64,000 bases of DNA from Bacteroidia bacterium (GCA_016742095.1 JACVCJ010000008.1:1-64000), one strand, 5' to 3'; shown: positions 42,985 to 52,516, counted from the first letter of the stretch. A program made the numbers and translations. The notes: generated by a model from the sequence alone, not told the origin.

Positions 42985-43743
42985 ATGCAAGAGAGCAAAG
43001 ATACACTATACGGAATATACCCGGTACTGGAAGCGCTGAAAGCAGGTGAAAAACCTGAAAAAATACTCATTAAGAAAGGGTTATCGGGCTTTAATGTGGC
43101 CGAGATACTCCGTATCTGCAAAGAGACTGAAACCGTGGTGCAGGAAGTTCCGGTAGAGAAACTGGACCGTACCGTGCGCGGTAATCACCAGGGGATCGTG
43201 GCTTTTATGAGCCCGGTGGAACTGCTGAAGGCCGAAGAGACCATCGATGCCCTGCTGCGTGAAAAAACCGACCCGATGGTGCTGGTGCTGGACCGTGTAA
43301 CCGATGTACGCAACTTCGGGGCGCTCTGCCGCACGGCCGAATGTGCCGGTTTTGATGCGGTGATCGTACCTGCCAAGGGCGCCGCCCGTATCGGGGCCGA
43401 TGCCGTGAAATCGAGCGCAGGCGCCATGCACCTGATCCGTATTGCCCGCAGCAGTCACCTGCGCAATACGCTTAAATACCTGTCTGACAAAGGATTTGAT
43501 GTGATCGGCTGTACCGAAAAGACCGAGGACGACCTGTTCGACCTGCAGGTAGGGTCCAAAGTGGCGCTGGTACTCGGTTCCGAAGAGACCGGTATCGCCC
43601 CTGAAAATCTTAAATTCTGCAATAAACGGGCACGTATCCCCATGTTCGGGAAGATCGGCTCACTGAACGTATCCGCCGCCGGAGCGGTGGCCATGTACGA
43701 GATCGTGCGTATTAAACGCCCGCGATCTTCGGAGAACGCTTAA
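42985..43743 (+). CDS. rlmB: 23S rRNA (guanosine-2'-O-)-methyltransferase, TrmH/RlmB family
   Basis: A 252-aa SPOUT methyltransferase. The N-terminal L7Ae-like substrate domain has LYGIYPVLEALKAGEKPEKI, and the C-terminal knot has LVLDRVTDVRNFGALCRTAE, LVLGSEETGIA and SLNVSAAGAVAMYE, the three SPOUT motifs. RlmB methylates G2251 in the peptidyl-transferase centre; other TrmH members act on tRNA, so the exact site is inferred. ATG 42985 was chosen over 42949 from the family start. Its 3' end overlaps the convergent uspA by 32 bp. Confidence 0.9.
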   Translation: MQESKDTLYGIYPVLEALKAGEKPEKILIKKGLSGFNVAEILRICKETETVVQEVPVEKLDRTVRGNHQGIVAFMSPVELLKAEETIDALLREKTDPMVLVLDRVTDVRNFGALCRTAECAGFDAVIVPAKGAARIGADAVKSSAGAMHLIRIARSSHLRNTLKYLSDKGFDVIGCTEKTEDDLFDLQVGSKVALVLGSEETGIAPENLKFCNKRARIPMFGKIGSLNVSAAGAVAMYEIVRIKRPRSSENA

Positions 43744-44584
43744 AGGACAATACAGCTACCTTGTTATTGAACAGCATCTGTTTGGTATAACTGGCATTGA
43801 TCAGTTTTTCGAACCAGTTGCGGCGTGTATAGAACATCACCAGCAGGTCGGGATTGTGCTTTTCTACGTATTGCTGCAGTCCGCCCGTGATATCGTTCTC
43901 CACTTCCGTTACCACATTTACCCAGTTAAAGGCCAGACCGGTCTGTTCGTGCAGCGCGGCCAGCAGTTTCTGCGGAGAAAATTCTGCCATTTCCACCTTT
44001 TCGGGGAAAACCGGCGATACGTATACCAGGTCGAACTTATCGTCGAGGCGGCCGATAAAGGGCGCGGCAATGGCAATGTCCTGCTCCACGGTAACCAGGT
44101 CGGTACCGATGGCCACATTACGCCAGTCGGCCCGGATACTGCCCACAGGTATGGTACACACGGGAATTTCGGCCTTGTCGAGCACGGCCGTGGTAGTGCG
44201 GCCCAGCAGCATGGTAGAAATGTTGGATTCGCCGCGGTTACCCATTACAATAATGTCGGCGCCCCAGCTCCGGGCATATTCCACGATCCCGGTCGAGTTC
44301 ACGGCATTATTCACCGCTTTGCAGGTGTAGCGTTCCGGATCTGCCTGCACGCCCAGCTCTGCAAATACCTTATCCATTTCGGCCTTGAGTTCGGCGCTGC
44401 GGGAGGCCAGGTGTTCGGCCTCCGTTTCAACGGATACGCCGTACATAACGCTGCCCGTGGGCGAAAGCACCTGTGATACATACAGGAACGTCACTTCGGC
44501 CTTTCTCTTCTCTGCCCACAGGATAGCCTGCCCGGCGGCGTGTGTACTATTGCCGGAAAAATCGACCGGTACCAGAATTTTCAT
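43712..44584 (-). CDS. Universal stress protein, tandem UspA domains
   Basis: A 290-aa protein with two Usp folds (about 1-146 and 147-285). The first ends with VMGNRGESNISTMLLGRTTTAV, a Usp nucleotide-binding glycine motif; the second has lost the canonical GxxG pattern and reads LLVMFYTRRNWFEKLINAS. The start is MKILVPVDFSGNSTHAAGQA. A minus-strand TAACTTTG (44599-44606) could be its -7 box. Role is a stress response; the ligand is unknown. Confidence 0.9.
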   Translation of the reverse strand: MKILVPVDFSGNSTHAAGQAILWAEKRKAEVTFLYVSQVLSPTGSVMYGVSVETEAEHLASRSAELKAEMDKVFAELGVQADPERYTCKAVNNAVNSTGIVEYARSWGADIIVMGNRGESNISTMLLGRTTTAVLDKAEIPVCTIPVGSIRADWRNVAIGTDLVTVEQDIAIAAPFIGRLDDKFDLVYVSPVFPEKVEMAEFSPQKLLAALHEQTGLAFNWVNVVTEVENDITGGLQQYVEKHNPDLLVMFYTRRNWFEKLINASYTKQMLFNNKVAVLSFKRSPKIAGV

Positions 44585-44629
44585 AAAGTCTCTTTTTACA
44601 AAGTTACAAATCGTAGTATTAGCTGATTG

Positions 44630-46513
44630 TTATTTCACAATTTTATCCAGGGTCTGCCAGGTAACCGCATGGTATCCCCCGCGGGCCTTTGCATACACTT
44701 CTTTTGCCATTTCCGTAGTGGCCGGGTTCTTCATCATGGCCTCGTACAGGGGTTTTACAAATTTGCGGCGGCCTACGTGCAACAGGAATTTCTCCAGCTC
44801 GGGGTAGGCGTCGGCGTAGTTGTTCTCCACGGCCATCATCAGCCATACGAACAGCACCTCGTTATTACCGCTCTGTGTAAATTTGTACTGTGCATCCAGT
44901 GAGGCCATCAGGGCCGGAGAGTTCTTGGCCGGCAGCGAACGCAGGAAGTATACCCACTCGTGCGAGGTCCAGGCAGCCGTTTGTTCAGCCGGTATTTTTC
45001 CGCCGCCCGCAGCCAGGTCCGCCGCCTGTTTTACTTTTTCGAAACGTTCTGAAACGGGCGCTTTTACACCGGCCGGAAGGTCTTCTTCGTAGATCCAGCG
45101 TTTAGGCTCTACTTTTTTATCTTCTTCCGAACCTTCGGCAAAGAGATTGGCGTACAGGAACTCGAGGAATTCCTCGGTATCCGCGCCTTTAAACGCTTTT
45201 TCGGCGAACCATTTCTTTACAAAGGGATCGAATTTATCGCGGCCAACGGCATCCTCAATGGTACGCAGCAGCAGGTAGCCTTTTTCGTAGGCGATATCGC
45301 TCACGCCGTCGTCCGGATCGCGATCTTCGAGATCGAGTTTCAGGCGGCTGTCCTTCATATTCCCGTCGGCCTTCATATCGGCCAGGGTCTGACTAAGGTC
45401 TCCGTAACCCAGCACGGCCAGCATATCGGCATAGGACCTTCCGTAGAGTTCTTCCATGATGCGGCGTTCCAGGTACACGGTAAAGCCCTCGTTGAGCCAG
45501 AAATCGTTCCAGGTGCGGTTGGTGACCAGGTTGCCGCTCCAGCTGTGGGCCAGTTCGTGTGCTACCAGGGAAGTAAGCGAGCGGTCGCCGGCAATGATGG
45601 TAGGCGTGGCAAAGGTAAGGCAGGGGTTTTCCATACCGCCGAAGGGGAAGGACGGCGGCAGCACCAGCAGATCGTAACGGCCCCAGTCGTACGGACCGTA
45701 CAGTTTTTCGGCCGCCACCAGCATTTTGTAGGTGTCCACGAACTCGTACGAAGCCGCTTTCATGGTCTCGGGCTCGGCATATACCCCGGTTTTATCGTCG
45801 TATCTATGAAAGGCCAGGTTACCGGCGGAAAGGGCCATCAGGTAAGCCGGGATCGGGCGTTTCTGTTCAAAGGTATATACGCCGTCGGCAGAAAGCTGCT
45901 GCGGGTTAGAGGCGCTCATCAGGGCCATCAGGCCTTTGGGTACGCGTACGGTGGCATTGTAGGTGAAACGGATACCCGGACTGTCCTGCACGGGGATCCA
46001 GGTGCGGCACAGGATGGCCTGCGACTGGGTATACAGGAAGGGATGCTTCCCGCCCGCCGTCTGTTTGGCGTCCATCCACTGCAAAGCCGCTGCATCGGAA
46101 GAGGTCTCATAATAGATACGTACTTTGCGGGTGCCGGGTTTCAGTTTTACGGTGAGGGCCGCGCCCAGCACATCGTCGGGGATACCCGTGCTGAAAACCG
46201 CCGGCGTGGTATCTTCGTCCAGCGTGATCTTTGAAATGACCAGGTCGCGCACGTCAAAGATCACTTCCTTAGCGTCGGGAGCGGTCTGCAGGGTATATTC
46301 GGCATATCCTTTCAGGATGTGTTTGTCAAAATCAACGGCCAGGTCCAGGTCCAGATGCCGGATCACCGCTTCCTGCGGTCTGGCATAGGAATGCGGGTCG
46401 CGCGTTACTTTCGTTTCCATTTTCTTTTCTTGTTCTTGCGGTTTTTTTCCTGAACAGGCCACCAGAGTACAAATCAACACAACAGGTGTGATCGCGGTTA
46501 TGACTTTCCTCAT
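44630..46513 (-). CDS. M1-family metallo-aminopeptidase lipoprotein
   Basis: A 627-aa peptidase, similar in plan to leukotriene A4 hydrolase-type M1 enzymes. Lipoprotein signal MRKVITAITPVVLICTLVAC. The substrate-binding GGMENP is at 292-297, and the zinc motif HELAH at 319-323 with the distal Glu342 (WLNEGFTVYLERR). The C-terminal alpha domain follows. It is predicted to trim N-terminal residues from peptides at the periplasmic face or cell surface. It is 17 bp downstream of the SDR gene on the same strand. Confidence 0.94.
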   Translation of the reverse strand: MRKVITAITPVVLICTLVACSGKKPQEQEKKMETKVTRDPHSYARPQEAVIRHLDLDLAVDFDKHILKGYAEYTLQTAPDAKEVIFDVRDLVISKITLDEDTTPAVFSTGIPDDVLGAALTVKLKPGTRKVRIYYETSSDAAALQWMDAKQTAGGKHPFLYTQSQAILCRTWIPVQDSPGIRFTYNATVRVPKGLMALMSASNPQQLSADGVYTFEQKRPIPAYLMALSAGNLAFHRYDDKTGVYAEPETMKAASYEFVDTYKMLVAAEKLYGPYDWGRYDLLVLPPSFPFGGMENPCLTFATPTIIAGDRSLTSLVAHELAHSWSGNLVTNRTWNDFWLNEGFTVYLERRIMEELYGRSYADMLAVLGYGDLSQTLADMKADGNMKDSRLKLDLEDRDPDDGVSDIAYEKGYLLLRTIEDAVGRDKFDPFVKKWFAEKAFKGADTEEFLEFLYANLFAEGSEEDKKVEPKRWIYEEDLPAGVKAPVSERFEKVKQAADLAAGGGKIPAEQTAAWTSHEWVYFLRSLPAKNSPALMASLDAQYKFTQSGNNEVLFVWLMMAVENNYADAYPELEKFLLHVGRRKFVKPLYEAMMKNPATTEMAKEVYAKARGGYHAVTWQTLDKIVK

Positions 46514-46530
46514 TCTTTTGATCTAAAATG

Positions 46531-47280
46531 CTATTTTTTTCGAAGAATACCCGGAGCCGCCTGCGCGGACGGGAAAACGGTAAGATCGGCAATATTCACG
46601 TGTGCGGGCATATGGATCATAAAGCTGATGATCTCGGCCACATCTTCGGGTTTCAGGGGTTTATAGCCTTTGTACACCGTTTTGGCGCGGTCTTCATCGC
46701 CTTTGAAACGTACCAGGGAAAATTCCGTTTCCACCAGTCCGGGATTCACGGCGCCCACGCGTATGTTGTATTCGTTGAGATCGATGCGCAGTGCGCGGTT
46801 GATGGCATCTACGGCAAATTTACTGGCACAGTACACATTGCCCATGGGATACACTTCCTTGCCGGCCACGGAGCCCAGGTTGATGATGTGTCCCTCGTTC
46901 CGTTCGATCATGCCCGGCAGGATCTCTTTGGTAATGTATAAAAGACCTTTGATATTAATGTCGATCATGCTTTCCCAGTCGTCCAGGTCGCCGTCCTGTA
47001 TGGTAGAAAGCCCGTGGGCATTACCGGCATTGTTGATCAGGATGTCGATATCGCGGTAGTTCTCCGGAAGGGATAAAAATGCGTTCTGCACTTCCTGGCG
47101 TCTGCTGATGTCAAAGCAAAGGGTGAAAACCTCGGTCTTGCGGTTCAGTTTCTTGGCTATTTCCTGCAGTCTGTCGGCACGGCGGCCGCAGATAATGAGG
47201 CGGTATTCCTTATCGGCCAGGATCTCGGCCGTTGCTTTTCCTATTCCACTCGTAGCCCCGGTGATCAGTACAGTTTTCAT
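46531..47280 (-). CDS. Short-chain dehydrogenase/reductase, YdfG-like
   Basis: A 249-aa SDR: TGATSGIGKATAEIL at the start, INNAGNAHG in the middle, LGSVAGKEVYPMGN with the catalytic Ser, and YCASKFAVD with Tyr and Lys. The ending (MPAHVNIADLTVFPSAQA) resembles YdfG-type serine/3-hydroxy acid dehydrogenases. An NADP preference is suggested by CGRRADR after the second strand. It is upstream of the M1 peptidase gene. Confidence 0.93.
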   Translation of the reverse strand: MKTVLITGATSGIGKATAEILADKEYRLIICGRRADRLQEIAKKLNRKTEVFTLCFDISRRQEVQNAFLSLPENYRDIDILINNAGNAHGLSTIQDGDLDDWESMIDINIKGLLYITKEILPGMIERNEGHIINLGSVAGKEVYPMGNVYCASKFAVDAINRALRIDLNEYNIRVGAVNPGLVETEFSLVRFKGDEDRAKTVYKGYKPLKPEDVAEIISFMIHMPAHVNIADLTVFPSAQAAPGILRKK

Positions 47281-47347
47281 ATTTCAGAATCCTTAAATTT
47301 TGGTCTAATGTACCCAAAATCCCCGAAGGCCCCAAATTACCTTTGTG

Positions 47348-48007
47348 TTACAAATGCTTTAATGCTTCTCTTCTGCTGAGCGGCTTTAAGGGGTATTCGT
47401 CGCAGAAATCCGCTACCCACAGGGCATCTGTGCGTGCGTACTGACGCAGGGCCCAGCCTATGGCCTTTTGTATAAAAAATTCCTTCGATCCCAGTTGCGG
47501 AACAATGGTTTCGCGCAGCCATTCCGTATCGGTCCTTTTCTTATAGCCCAGCTGGTGCAGAATAGCTGCCCGGTTGAACCAGAGATCGGGTGAAACGATC
47601 CATTTTTTCAGGGTCTTTTCCCTTTTTCCGGGGAATTTTAAAAAGTACTCCCCGGCACATTTCCCGGCCAGGGTATCTACCGTGTCCCACCAGGCGTCGC
47701 GGGCAATGGCATGTTCGATCAGGGCCAGCGTGCCCTCCGTCCATTTTTTGCGGGTCGCGTACAGCAGTTCCAGTGCGGTATAGCAGAATTCGCGTTCGGG
47801 CTGCCGCCACAGTTCCCGGAAAACAAGGGCGATCTCTTCCATCTCCCGCTGTTTCCAGAGGCTGATAAAATCCTTTTCCAGGGCCTTGCGGATGGGATTA
47901 GGCAGGCCCACGTAGGGATAGCGGTCCTTCATATAGTTCTCCATCCATTCCCTTTTGCTGAGGTCCGGGTAGGAAAAGAACCGTTCGCGGAGCTGGTCTA
48001 TCTGCAT
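47348..48007 (-). CDS. AlkD-like DNA alkylation repair protein
   Basis: A 219-aa all-helical HEAT-like protein of the AlkC/AlkD family, which excises alkylated purines. Landmarks: YMKDRYPYVGLPNPIRKALEK at the start, DAWWDTVDTLAGKCAGEY (the Trp-Asp pair used by AlkD), DLWFNRAAI, and KEFFIQKAIGWALRQYARTD. Residue roles are by analogy. It begins 4 bp after tex on the same strand. Confidence 0.87.
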   Translation of the reverse strand: MQIDQLRERFFSYPDLSKREWMENYMKDRYPYVGLPNPIRKALEKDFISLWKQREMEEIALVFRELWRQPEREFCYTALELLYATRKKWTEGTLALIEHAIARDAWWDTVDTLAGKCAGEYFLKFPGKREKTLKKWIVSPDLWFNRAAILHQLGYKKRTDTEWLRETIVPQLGSKEFFIQKAIGWALRQYARTDALWVADFCDEYPLKPLSRREALKHL

Positions 48008-48011
48008 AGGA

Positions 48012-50138
48012 TCAGAGTTTCATCGTAAGTGAAATACGCTTCCGGGCCACGTCCACTTCGGTCACTTTTACGCGTACCTGCTGCTGCAGGTGTACCACCT
48101 CATTAGGGTCTTTAATAAAGCGGTCGGCCATCTGTGACAGGTGTACCAGCCCGTCCTGCTTTACGCCGATATCTACAAAAGCGCCGAAATTGGTGATATT
48201 GCTCACGATGCCGTTGAGTTCCATGCCCACCTGCAGGTCTTCGATGCTGCGTACGTTACGGTCGAATTCCATCACCTTTATGCGTGCCCGCGGGTCGCGG
48301 CCGGGTTTGGAAAGTTCGGCCATAATGTCCCTGAGAGTGGCCTCACCGGCTTTTTCAGAAATGTAATTCTTTACGGGAATGGCCTTGCGCAGGTCTTCAC
48401 GGGCCAGCAGATCGCTCACGTTCACCTTCTGGTCGGCGGCCATCTTCTCTACCAGTTTGTACTGCTCGGGGTGTACGGCGCTGTTATCCAGCGGGTTCTT
48501 TGCACCGGGGATACGTAAAAAGCCCGCACATTGTTCAAAGGCCTTCGGGCCCAGGCGGGGTACTTTGTGCAGCTCGTCGCGGGAGGCGAAGGTGCCGTTC
48601 TTTTCGCGGTATTCCACGATATTGGAAGCGATGGACGGCCCCAGTCCCGACACATAAGACAGCAGCCATTTGCTGGCCGTGTTCAGGTTTACGCCCACGG
48701 AATTCACGCAGGAGATCACCACCGCATCGAGTTCGTCCTTCAGCAGGGTCTGGTTCACATCGTGCTGGTACTGCCCCACCCCGATCGATTTGGGGTCGAT
48801 CTTTACCAGCTCGGCCAGGGGATCCATGAGACGGCGGCCGATGGAAACGCTGCCCCGCACGGTTACGTCGTACTGCGGGAACTCTTCGCGGGCAATGGCC
48901 GAAGCCGAATAGATACTGGCGCCGGCCTCGTTCACCATGAACACCTGCAGACTGGTATCCTGCGGAAATACGATGCGCTGTATAAAATCTTCGGTTTCGC
49001 GGCCTGCCGTACCGTTCCCGATGGCAATGGCCTCAATTTTATAGGCTTCGGTAAGCGATCTTATCTTTTTGGCGGCCTGGGCCGTTTCTTTCTGCGGCGG
49101 ATGCGGGTAAATGGTCTCGTTGTGCAGCAGGCGGCCCTGTTCGTCGAGACACACCACCTTGCAGCCCGTACGGAAACCCGGGTCTATGGCCAGGATGCGT
49201 TTGGGGCCCAGGGGCGCGGCCAGCAGCAGCTGACGCAGGTTGGAACCGAATACTTTTATGGCTTCTTCATCGGCTTTTTCGCGGGCCATTTCCAGGCATT
49301 CCTTTTCAAAATGTGGCTGCAGATGCTTGTCGAAAGCCAGTCCGCAGGCTTCTTCCACCCAACCGGCACAGCCTCCGCGGCCCCGCACGAATTTACGGGT
49401 CACGAACTGCATGCTGCGTTCGGTATCCACCTGTACACTTATGTTCAGGTGTCCTTCGGCAGCACCGCGCATACAGGCCAGGAAGCGGTGTGAGGGTATC
49501 TTCTGCCAGCGCTCGGTGTATTCAAAATAATCGCGGTATACGTCCTCACCTTCGCGGGTGCCGCGCTTTTTTACGGCAGAAAGTACACCGTGACGCACGA
49601 ATACATCGCGCAGGTATTCGCGTACGGGCTTGTCTTCCGACACCCATTCGGCCATAATTTCCAGCACGCCGTCCTTTACTCCGGCACTGCTTTTGTATAC
49701 CTCATTGGTGTATTGTTCTGCCAGGGTTTCCGGGGTGTCGTTGCCCTGTTTCCAGATGCGCTGTGCCAGGGGCAGCAGTCCGTTCTCGATGGCCTGCTGG
49801 GCTTTGGTCTTCTTTTTGGGTTTATAGGGCAGGTACAGGTCTTCCAGTTCGGACAGGGTGGCGGCATCCTGTATGGCTTTTTCGAGCTGGGGCGTCAGTT
49901 TTTCCTGTTCGCGCACCGACTTCAGGATAGCCTCTTTACGTTTGGTCAGCTCTTCGAAGCGGGTGGCTTCTTTTTTTACCCGGGCGATCTGTACCTCGTC
50001 CATGCCGCCCGTCGCTTCCTTGCGGTAACGGGAAATGAACGGAATGGTGGCGCCTTCGGCAAGCAGGTCCAGGGTATTCTGTATGTATTTAGGGGCAAGA
50101 CCGGTGAGGGCCGCCACCTGGCTAATGAGCGTATTCAT
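48012..50138 (-). CDS. tex: Tex-family RNA-binding protein
   Basis: A 708-aa protein, slightly shorter than the usual 720-780. An N-terminal helical/HTH part (LAEGATIPFISRYRKEATGGMDE) is followed by a YqgF-like RNase H-fold domain (ILAIDPGFRTGCKVVCLDE, then AIAIGNGTAGRETEDFI), two helix-hairpin-helix segments (NTASKWLLSYVSGLGPSIA, then VPRLGPKAFEQCAGFLRI) and a C-terminal S1 domain (GIVSNITNFGAFVDIGVKQ). Tex proteins bind nucleic acid and affect transcription; the detailed role is open. Confidence 0.95.
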   Translation of the reverse strand: MNTLISQVAALTGLAPKYIQNTLDLLAEGATIPFISRYRKEATGGMDEVQIARVKKEATRFEELTKRKEAILKSVREQEKLTPQLEKAIQDAATLSELEDLYLPYKPKKKTKAQQAIENGLLPLAQRIWKQGNDTPETLAEQYTNEVYKSSAGVKDGVLEIMAEWVSEDKPVREYLRDVFVRHGVLSAVKKRGTREGEDVYRDYFEYTERWQKIPSHRFLACMRGAAEGHLNISVQVDTERSMQFVTRKFVRGRGGCAGWVEEACGLAFDKHLQPHFEKECLEMAREKADEEAIKVFGSNLRQLLLAAPLGPKRILAIDPGFRTGCKVVCLDEQGRLLHNETIYPHPPQKETAQAAKKIRSLTEAYKIEAIAIGNGTAGRETEDFIQRIVFPQDTSLQVFMVNEAGASIYSASAIAREEFPQYDVTVRGSVSIGRRLMDPLAELVKIDPKSIGVGQYQHDVNQTLLKDELDAVVISCVNSVGVNLNTASKWLLSYVSGLGPSIASNIVEYREKNGTFASRDELHKVPRLGPKAFEQCAGFLRIPGAKNPLDNSAVHPEQYKLVEKMAADQKVNVSDLLAREDLRKAIPVKNYISEKAGEATLRDIMAELSKPGRDPRARIKVMEFDRNVRSIEDLQVGMELNGIVSNITNFGAFVDIGVKQDGLVHLSQMADRFIKDPNEVVHLQQQVRVKVTEVDVARKRISLTMKL

Positions 50139-50186
50139 TCGGCAAACCTACATTTTTTATGCAAATTTGCAGGAAAATACCTTTTG

Positions 50187-50687
50187 ATGATGACCTACGG
50201 CACAACGGTACCGGCGTTCTACCAGAATTATGTGGACCTGCTGAACGGGCGGAATTTTTACGATGTACTGCAAAACACGGATATCTGGGACTTCCTGGCT
50301 TCCCTGCCGGAAGAAAAAGCCGCTTACCGCTATGCGGAAGGCAAATGGAGCGTAGCACAGGTGATCGCCCATATGTGCGATGCCGAACGGGTCTTCCAGT
50401 ACCGGGCCCTGCACATGGCGCGTACACCGGGCATTGAGCTCCCCGGCTTCGATGAAAATGCCTGGGCCGACCGCAACAACGCCGAAGATCAGAGCCTGGC
50501 CGAAGTAACGGCTGATTTCCGTACGGTACGCAACAGCAGCCTGGCCCTGTTCGGCCGTTTCAGCGAGGCCGAACTTCTTTCCAAAGGAAAAGCGAACGGT
50601 TACGAAATGTCGGCGGGTTTTATCGGCATCTGTACGGCCGGTCACCAGCTGCACCATACACGCATTTTACAGGAACGCTATTTATGA
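50187..50687 (+). CDS. DinB-family protein
   Basis: A 166-aa four-helix bundle of the DinB/YfiT type. The metal triad is His in QVIAHMCDAERVF and the HxxxH in AGHQLHHTRIL near the end. An alternative start is the second ATG at 50190. Some relatives are thiol transferases or metal-dependent hydrolases; substrate unknown. Overlaps tadA by 4 bp (ATGA), so probably co-translated; it is divergent from tex. Confidence 0.85.
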   Translation: MMTYGTTVPAFYQNYVDLLNGRNFYDVLQNTDIWDFLASLPEEKAAYRYAEGKWSVAQVIAHMCDAERVFQYRALHMARTPGIELPGFDENAWADRNNAEDQSLAEVTADFRTVRNSSLALFGRFSEAELLSKGKANGYEMSAGFIGICTAGHQLHHTRILQERYL

Positions 50688-51136
50688 GCATGGAAACGGA
50701 GAACATACACGAACGTTACATGCGCGAGGCCCTGCGCGAGGCGCATAAAGCGTATGAACGCGACGAAGTGCCCATCGGCTGTGTCATCGTTTCGCACAAC
50801 CGCATCATTGCCCGGGGCCACAACCTTACCGAAACCCTGAACGATGTGACCGCCCATGCCGAAATGCAGGCCATTACCTCCGCAGCCGAATACCTGGGCG
50901 GCAAATACCTTACAGACTGCACCCTGTACGTAACGCTGGAGCCCTGTATCATGTGCGCCGGGGCCTTAAAGTGGGCACAGATCAGCCGTATCGTTTTTGG
51001 TGCGGCCGATGCCAAAGGCGGCTACGCGCGACTGAACGCACCCGTGCTGCATCCCAAAACGGAAGTGATACCGGGCGTACTGGAAGAGGAATGCCGCAGC
51101 CTGCTGCAGGAGTTCTTCCGGGGCAAAAGGGCTTAG
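50684..51136 (+). CDS. tadA: tRNA(adenosine-34) deaminase
   Basis: A 150-aa cytidine-deaminase-fold enzyme that makes inosine in tRNA-Arg(ACG). The zinc motif is HAEMQAI and PCIMCAGAL, with the TadA-type flanks REALREAHKAYERDEVPIGC and RIVFGAADAKGGY. Other nucleoside deaminases share the motif, but length and flanks favour TadA. Starts in the DinB stop; its end overlaps the TM2-protein stop. Confidence 0.92.
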   Translation: MSMETENIHERYMREALREAHKAYERDEVPIGCVIVSHNRIIARGHNLTETLNDVTAHAEMQAITSAAEYLGGKYLTDCTLYVTLEPCIMCAGALKWAQISRIVFGAADAKGGYARLNAPVLHPKTEVIPGVLEEECRSLLQEFFRGKRA

Positions 51137-51444
51137 GACGGATCTACTCCATTGTTGTTATTCTGCGAACGCGTGATCATAAGCTGCCGTTCGAATTCCT
51201 CCGCTTTTTCGCGGCGTTCGATATCGGCGATCTGGTTGGCCAGCACAAGATTGTGTTTATTTACCCTGGAAGGGATCAGGAAGAGGTCCACGATGGTCCA
51301 TATACCGCAGCCGCCGGCCGTAAGCCAGTACAGTACCTGCCAGCCCCACTGGCCCAGGTAGGCATAATGTACGCCGAAAAAGAACCAGCACAGGTAGGCG
51401 GTTCCCGAAGATTTCATCTGTGATTGTAGATAATGTTTGTTCAT
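51133..51444 (-). CDS. TM2-domain membrane protein
   Basis: A 103-aa protein with two hydrophobic segments separated by a short polar turn (GTAYLCWFFFGVHYAYLGQW, then LYWLTAGGCGIWTIVDLFLIP), the TM2 pattern, and an amphipathic C-terminal helix (ADIERREKAEEFERQLM). ATG 51444 was chosen because the upstream frame to 51483 is not conserved. Role unknown. Confidence 0.85.
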   Translation of the reverse strand: MNKHYLQSQMKSSGTAYLCWFFFGVHYAYLGQWGWQVLYWLTAGGCGIWTIVDLFLIPSRVNKHNLVLANQIADIERREKAEEFERQLMITRSQNNNNGVDPS

Positions 51445-51475
51445 GAGCGATAAAACGATGTAAAACCGGAAGGAA

Positions 51476-51499
51476 AGCCCCATCTTTTACGATGGGGCT
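51476..51499 (-). terminator. Hairpin between the two small membrane-protein genes
   Basis: AGCCCCATC (51476-51484) and GATGGGGCT (51491-51499) form a perfect 9-bp stem. The T-run after it is weak (TTTCC). It probably ends the transcript of the 161-aa membrane protein. Confidence 0.55.
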
Positions 51500-51525
51500 A
51501 CCAGGTTACAGAGGGCTTTTCAACA

Positions 51526-52011
51526 CTAACTTTCTGTAGTGGTTGACGATGAAGATGAGCCGTAGATCATAGGAATGATAAGGGTATACAGCGGCAGTAA
51601 AAGAGATACGAGGAACTGCACGGTAAATTCATGTTGCAGCACTTTCTGATCACCTGCGGGCCCTCCGAACGAAAAAGCCCAGAGTACGAAAGCAAACATA
51701 CTGCATACGATCTGTCCCCATTTAGTAACACCGGCCATTTTATAGAGGTATACCGGGGTCAGTATCAATATGAGCGAAAAAACGATCCATTGCAACAGTT
51801 GCTTGTCGTCCGCACCGTACGAAGTACTTTTTATCGTAGTGTATATTCCCAGGTACACACTTACGATCTCTGCCGGGATAAGCTTGATGAGCTTATCGGT
51901 GTATTTGTCTTCTTTTTTGGGTGCGGCAGCAGGATCAGGTGTTCCATCTGCCAGCGTCTTAAACGCGGGGGAAGCGGCCACATCGGCCCGGGTTACGATA
52001 TTTCTTGACAT
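51526..52011 (-). CDS. Uncharacterised membrane protein with three to four helices
   Basis: A 161-aa protein from ATG 52011 (MSRNIVTRADVAAS). A polar, Lys-rich N-terminus leads to KLIKLIPAEIVSVYLGIYTT, then hydrophobic helices near 75-100, 100-122 and 133-157, and ends in a Ser/Thr tail (YGSSSSSTTTES). A longer frame to 52071 exists. Family not recognised. Stands alone between the TM2 gene and a Cys-rich lipoprotein gene. Confidence 0.62.
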   Translation of the reverse strand: MSRNIVTRADVAASPAFKTLADGTPDPAAAPKKEDKYTDKLIKLIPAEIVSVYLGIYTTIKSTSYGADDKQLLQWIVFSLILILTPVYLYKMAGVTKWGQIVCSMFAFVLWAFSFGGPAGDQKVLQHEFTVQFLVSLLLPLYTLIIPMIYGSSSSSTTTES

Positions 52012-52221
52012 AGTTAAAGGATTTAAATACAGGTAAGGCGGCAGGTCGGCCGCGTTTACCCGAGAGTCCAAAACTGGCAGGAATATCGGAATTAAAAAAG
52101 AGGAAAAAGCCTGAAATTGAACGGGATTTACCCTGTATACATCTGCAAGCCGTGTACAAAAAAGGCAGAACCCCTTTTCAGAAGCTCTGCCGCCTATTAA
52201 AAACGATCGGGTTATTCTCTG

Positions 52222-52431
52222 TTAAGAACCGCCTACCAGGAAATCGCAGCCATTATCTTCGCAGGCTTTTTTAGCGTCCTGGAAATCCTGTTTATTATCA
52301 TACTCCTGTTCCGGGGTCACAATTTCGAACCCGCCCATCATACACCGGCAGCGCCCTTTACGGGTACACGACGCGAACGTAAGCAGCAGTGTGCTCACAA
52401 ACATTACAAAAATCAAGGATTGTCTTCTCAT
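52222..52431 (-). CDS. Small Cys-rich lipoprotein
   Basis: A 69-aa protein with a lipoprotein signal (MRRQSLIFVMFVSTLLLTFASC, lipobox FASC), then RKGRCRCMMGG and a second Cys pair (KACEDNGCDF) that may form disulfides. A stretch (QEYDNKQDFQDAKKACED) is strongly acidic and helical. Family not recognised. The 210-bp spacer upstream of the previous gene (52012-52221) holds no other gene. Confidence 0.65.
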   Translation of the reverse strand: MRRQSLIFVMFVSTLLLTFASCTRKGRCRCMMGGFEIVTPEQEYDNKQDFQDAKKACEDNGCDFLVGGS

Positions 52432-52516
52432 ATCTATTACTTTTGGTATATTACAAATATGCGATTTTTTCCTGAATTCCCTGCCCACTTTTCCACGAAC
52501 AGCCCTGCCGTTCTCT

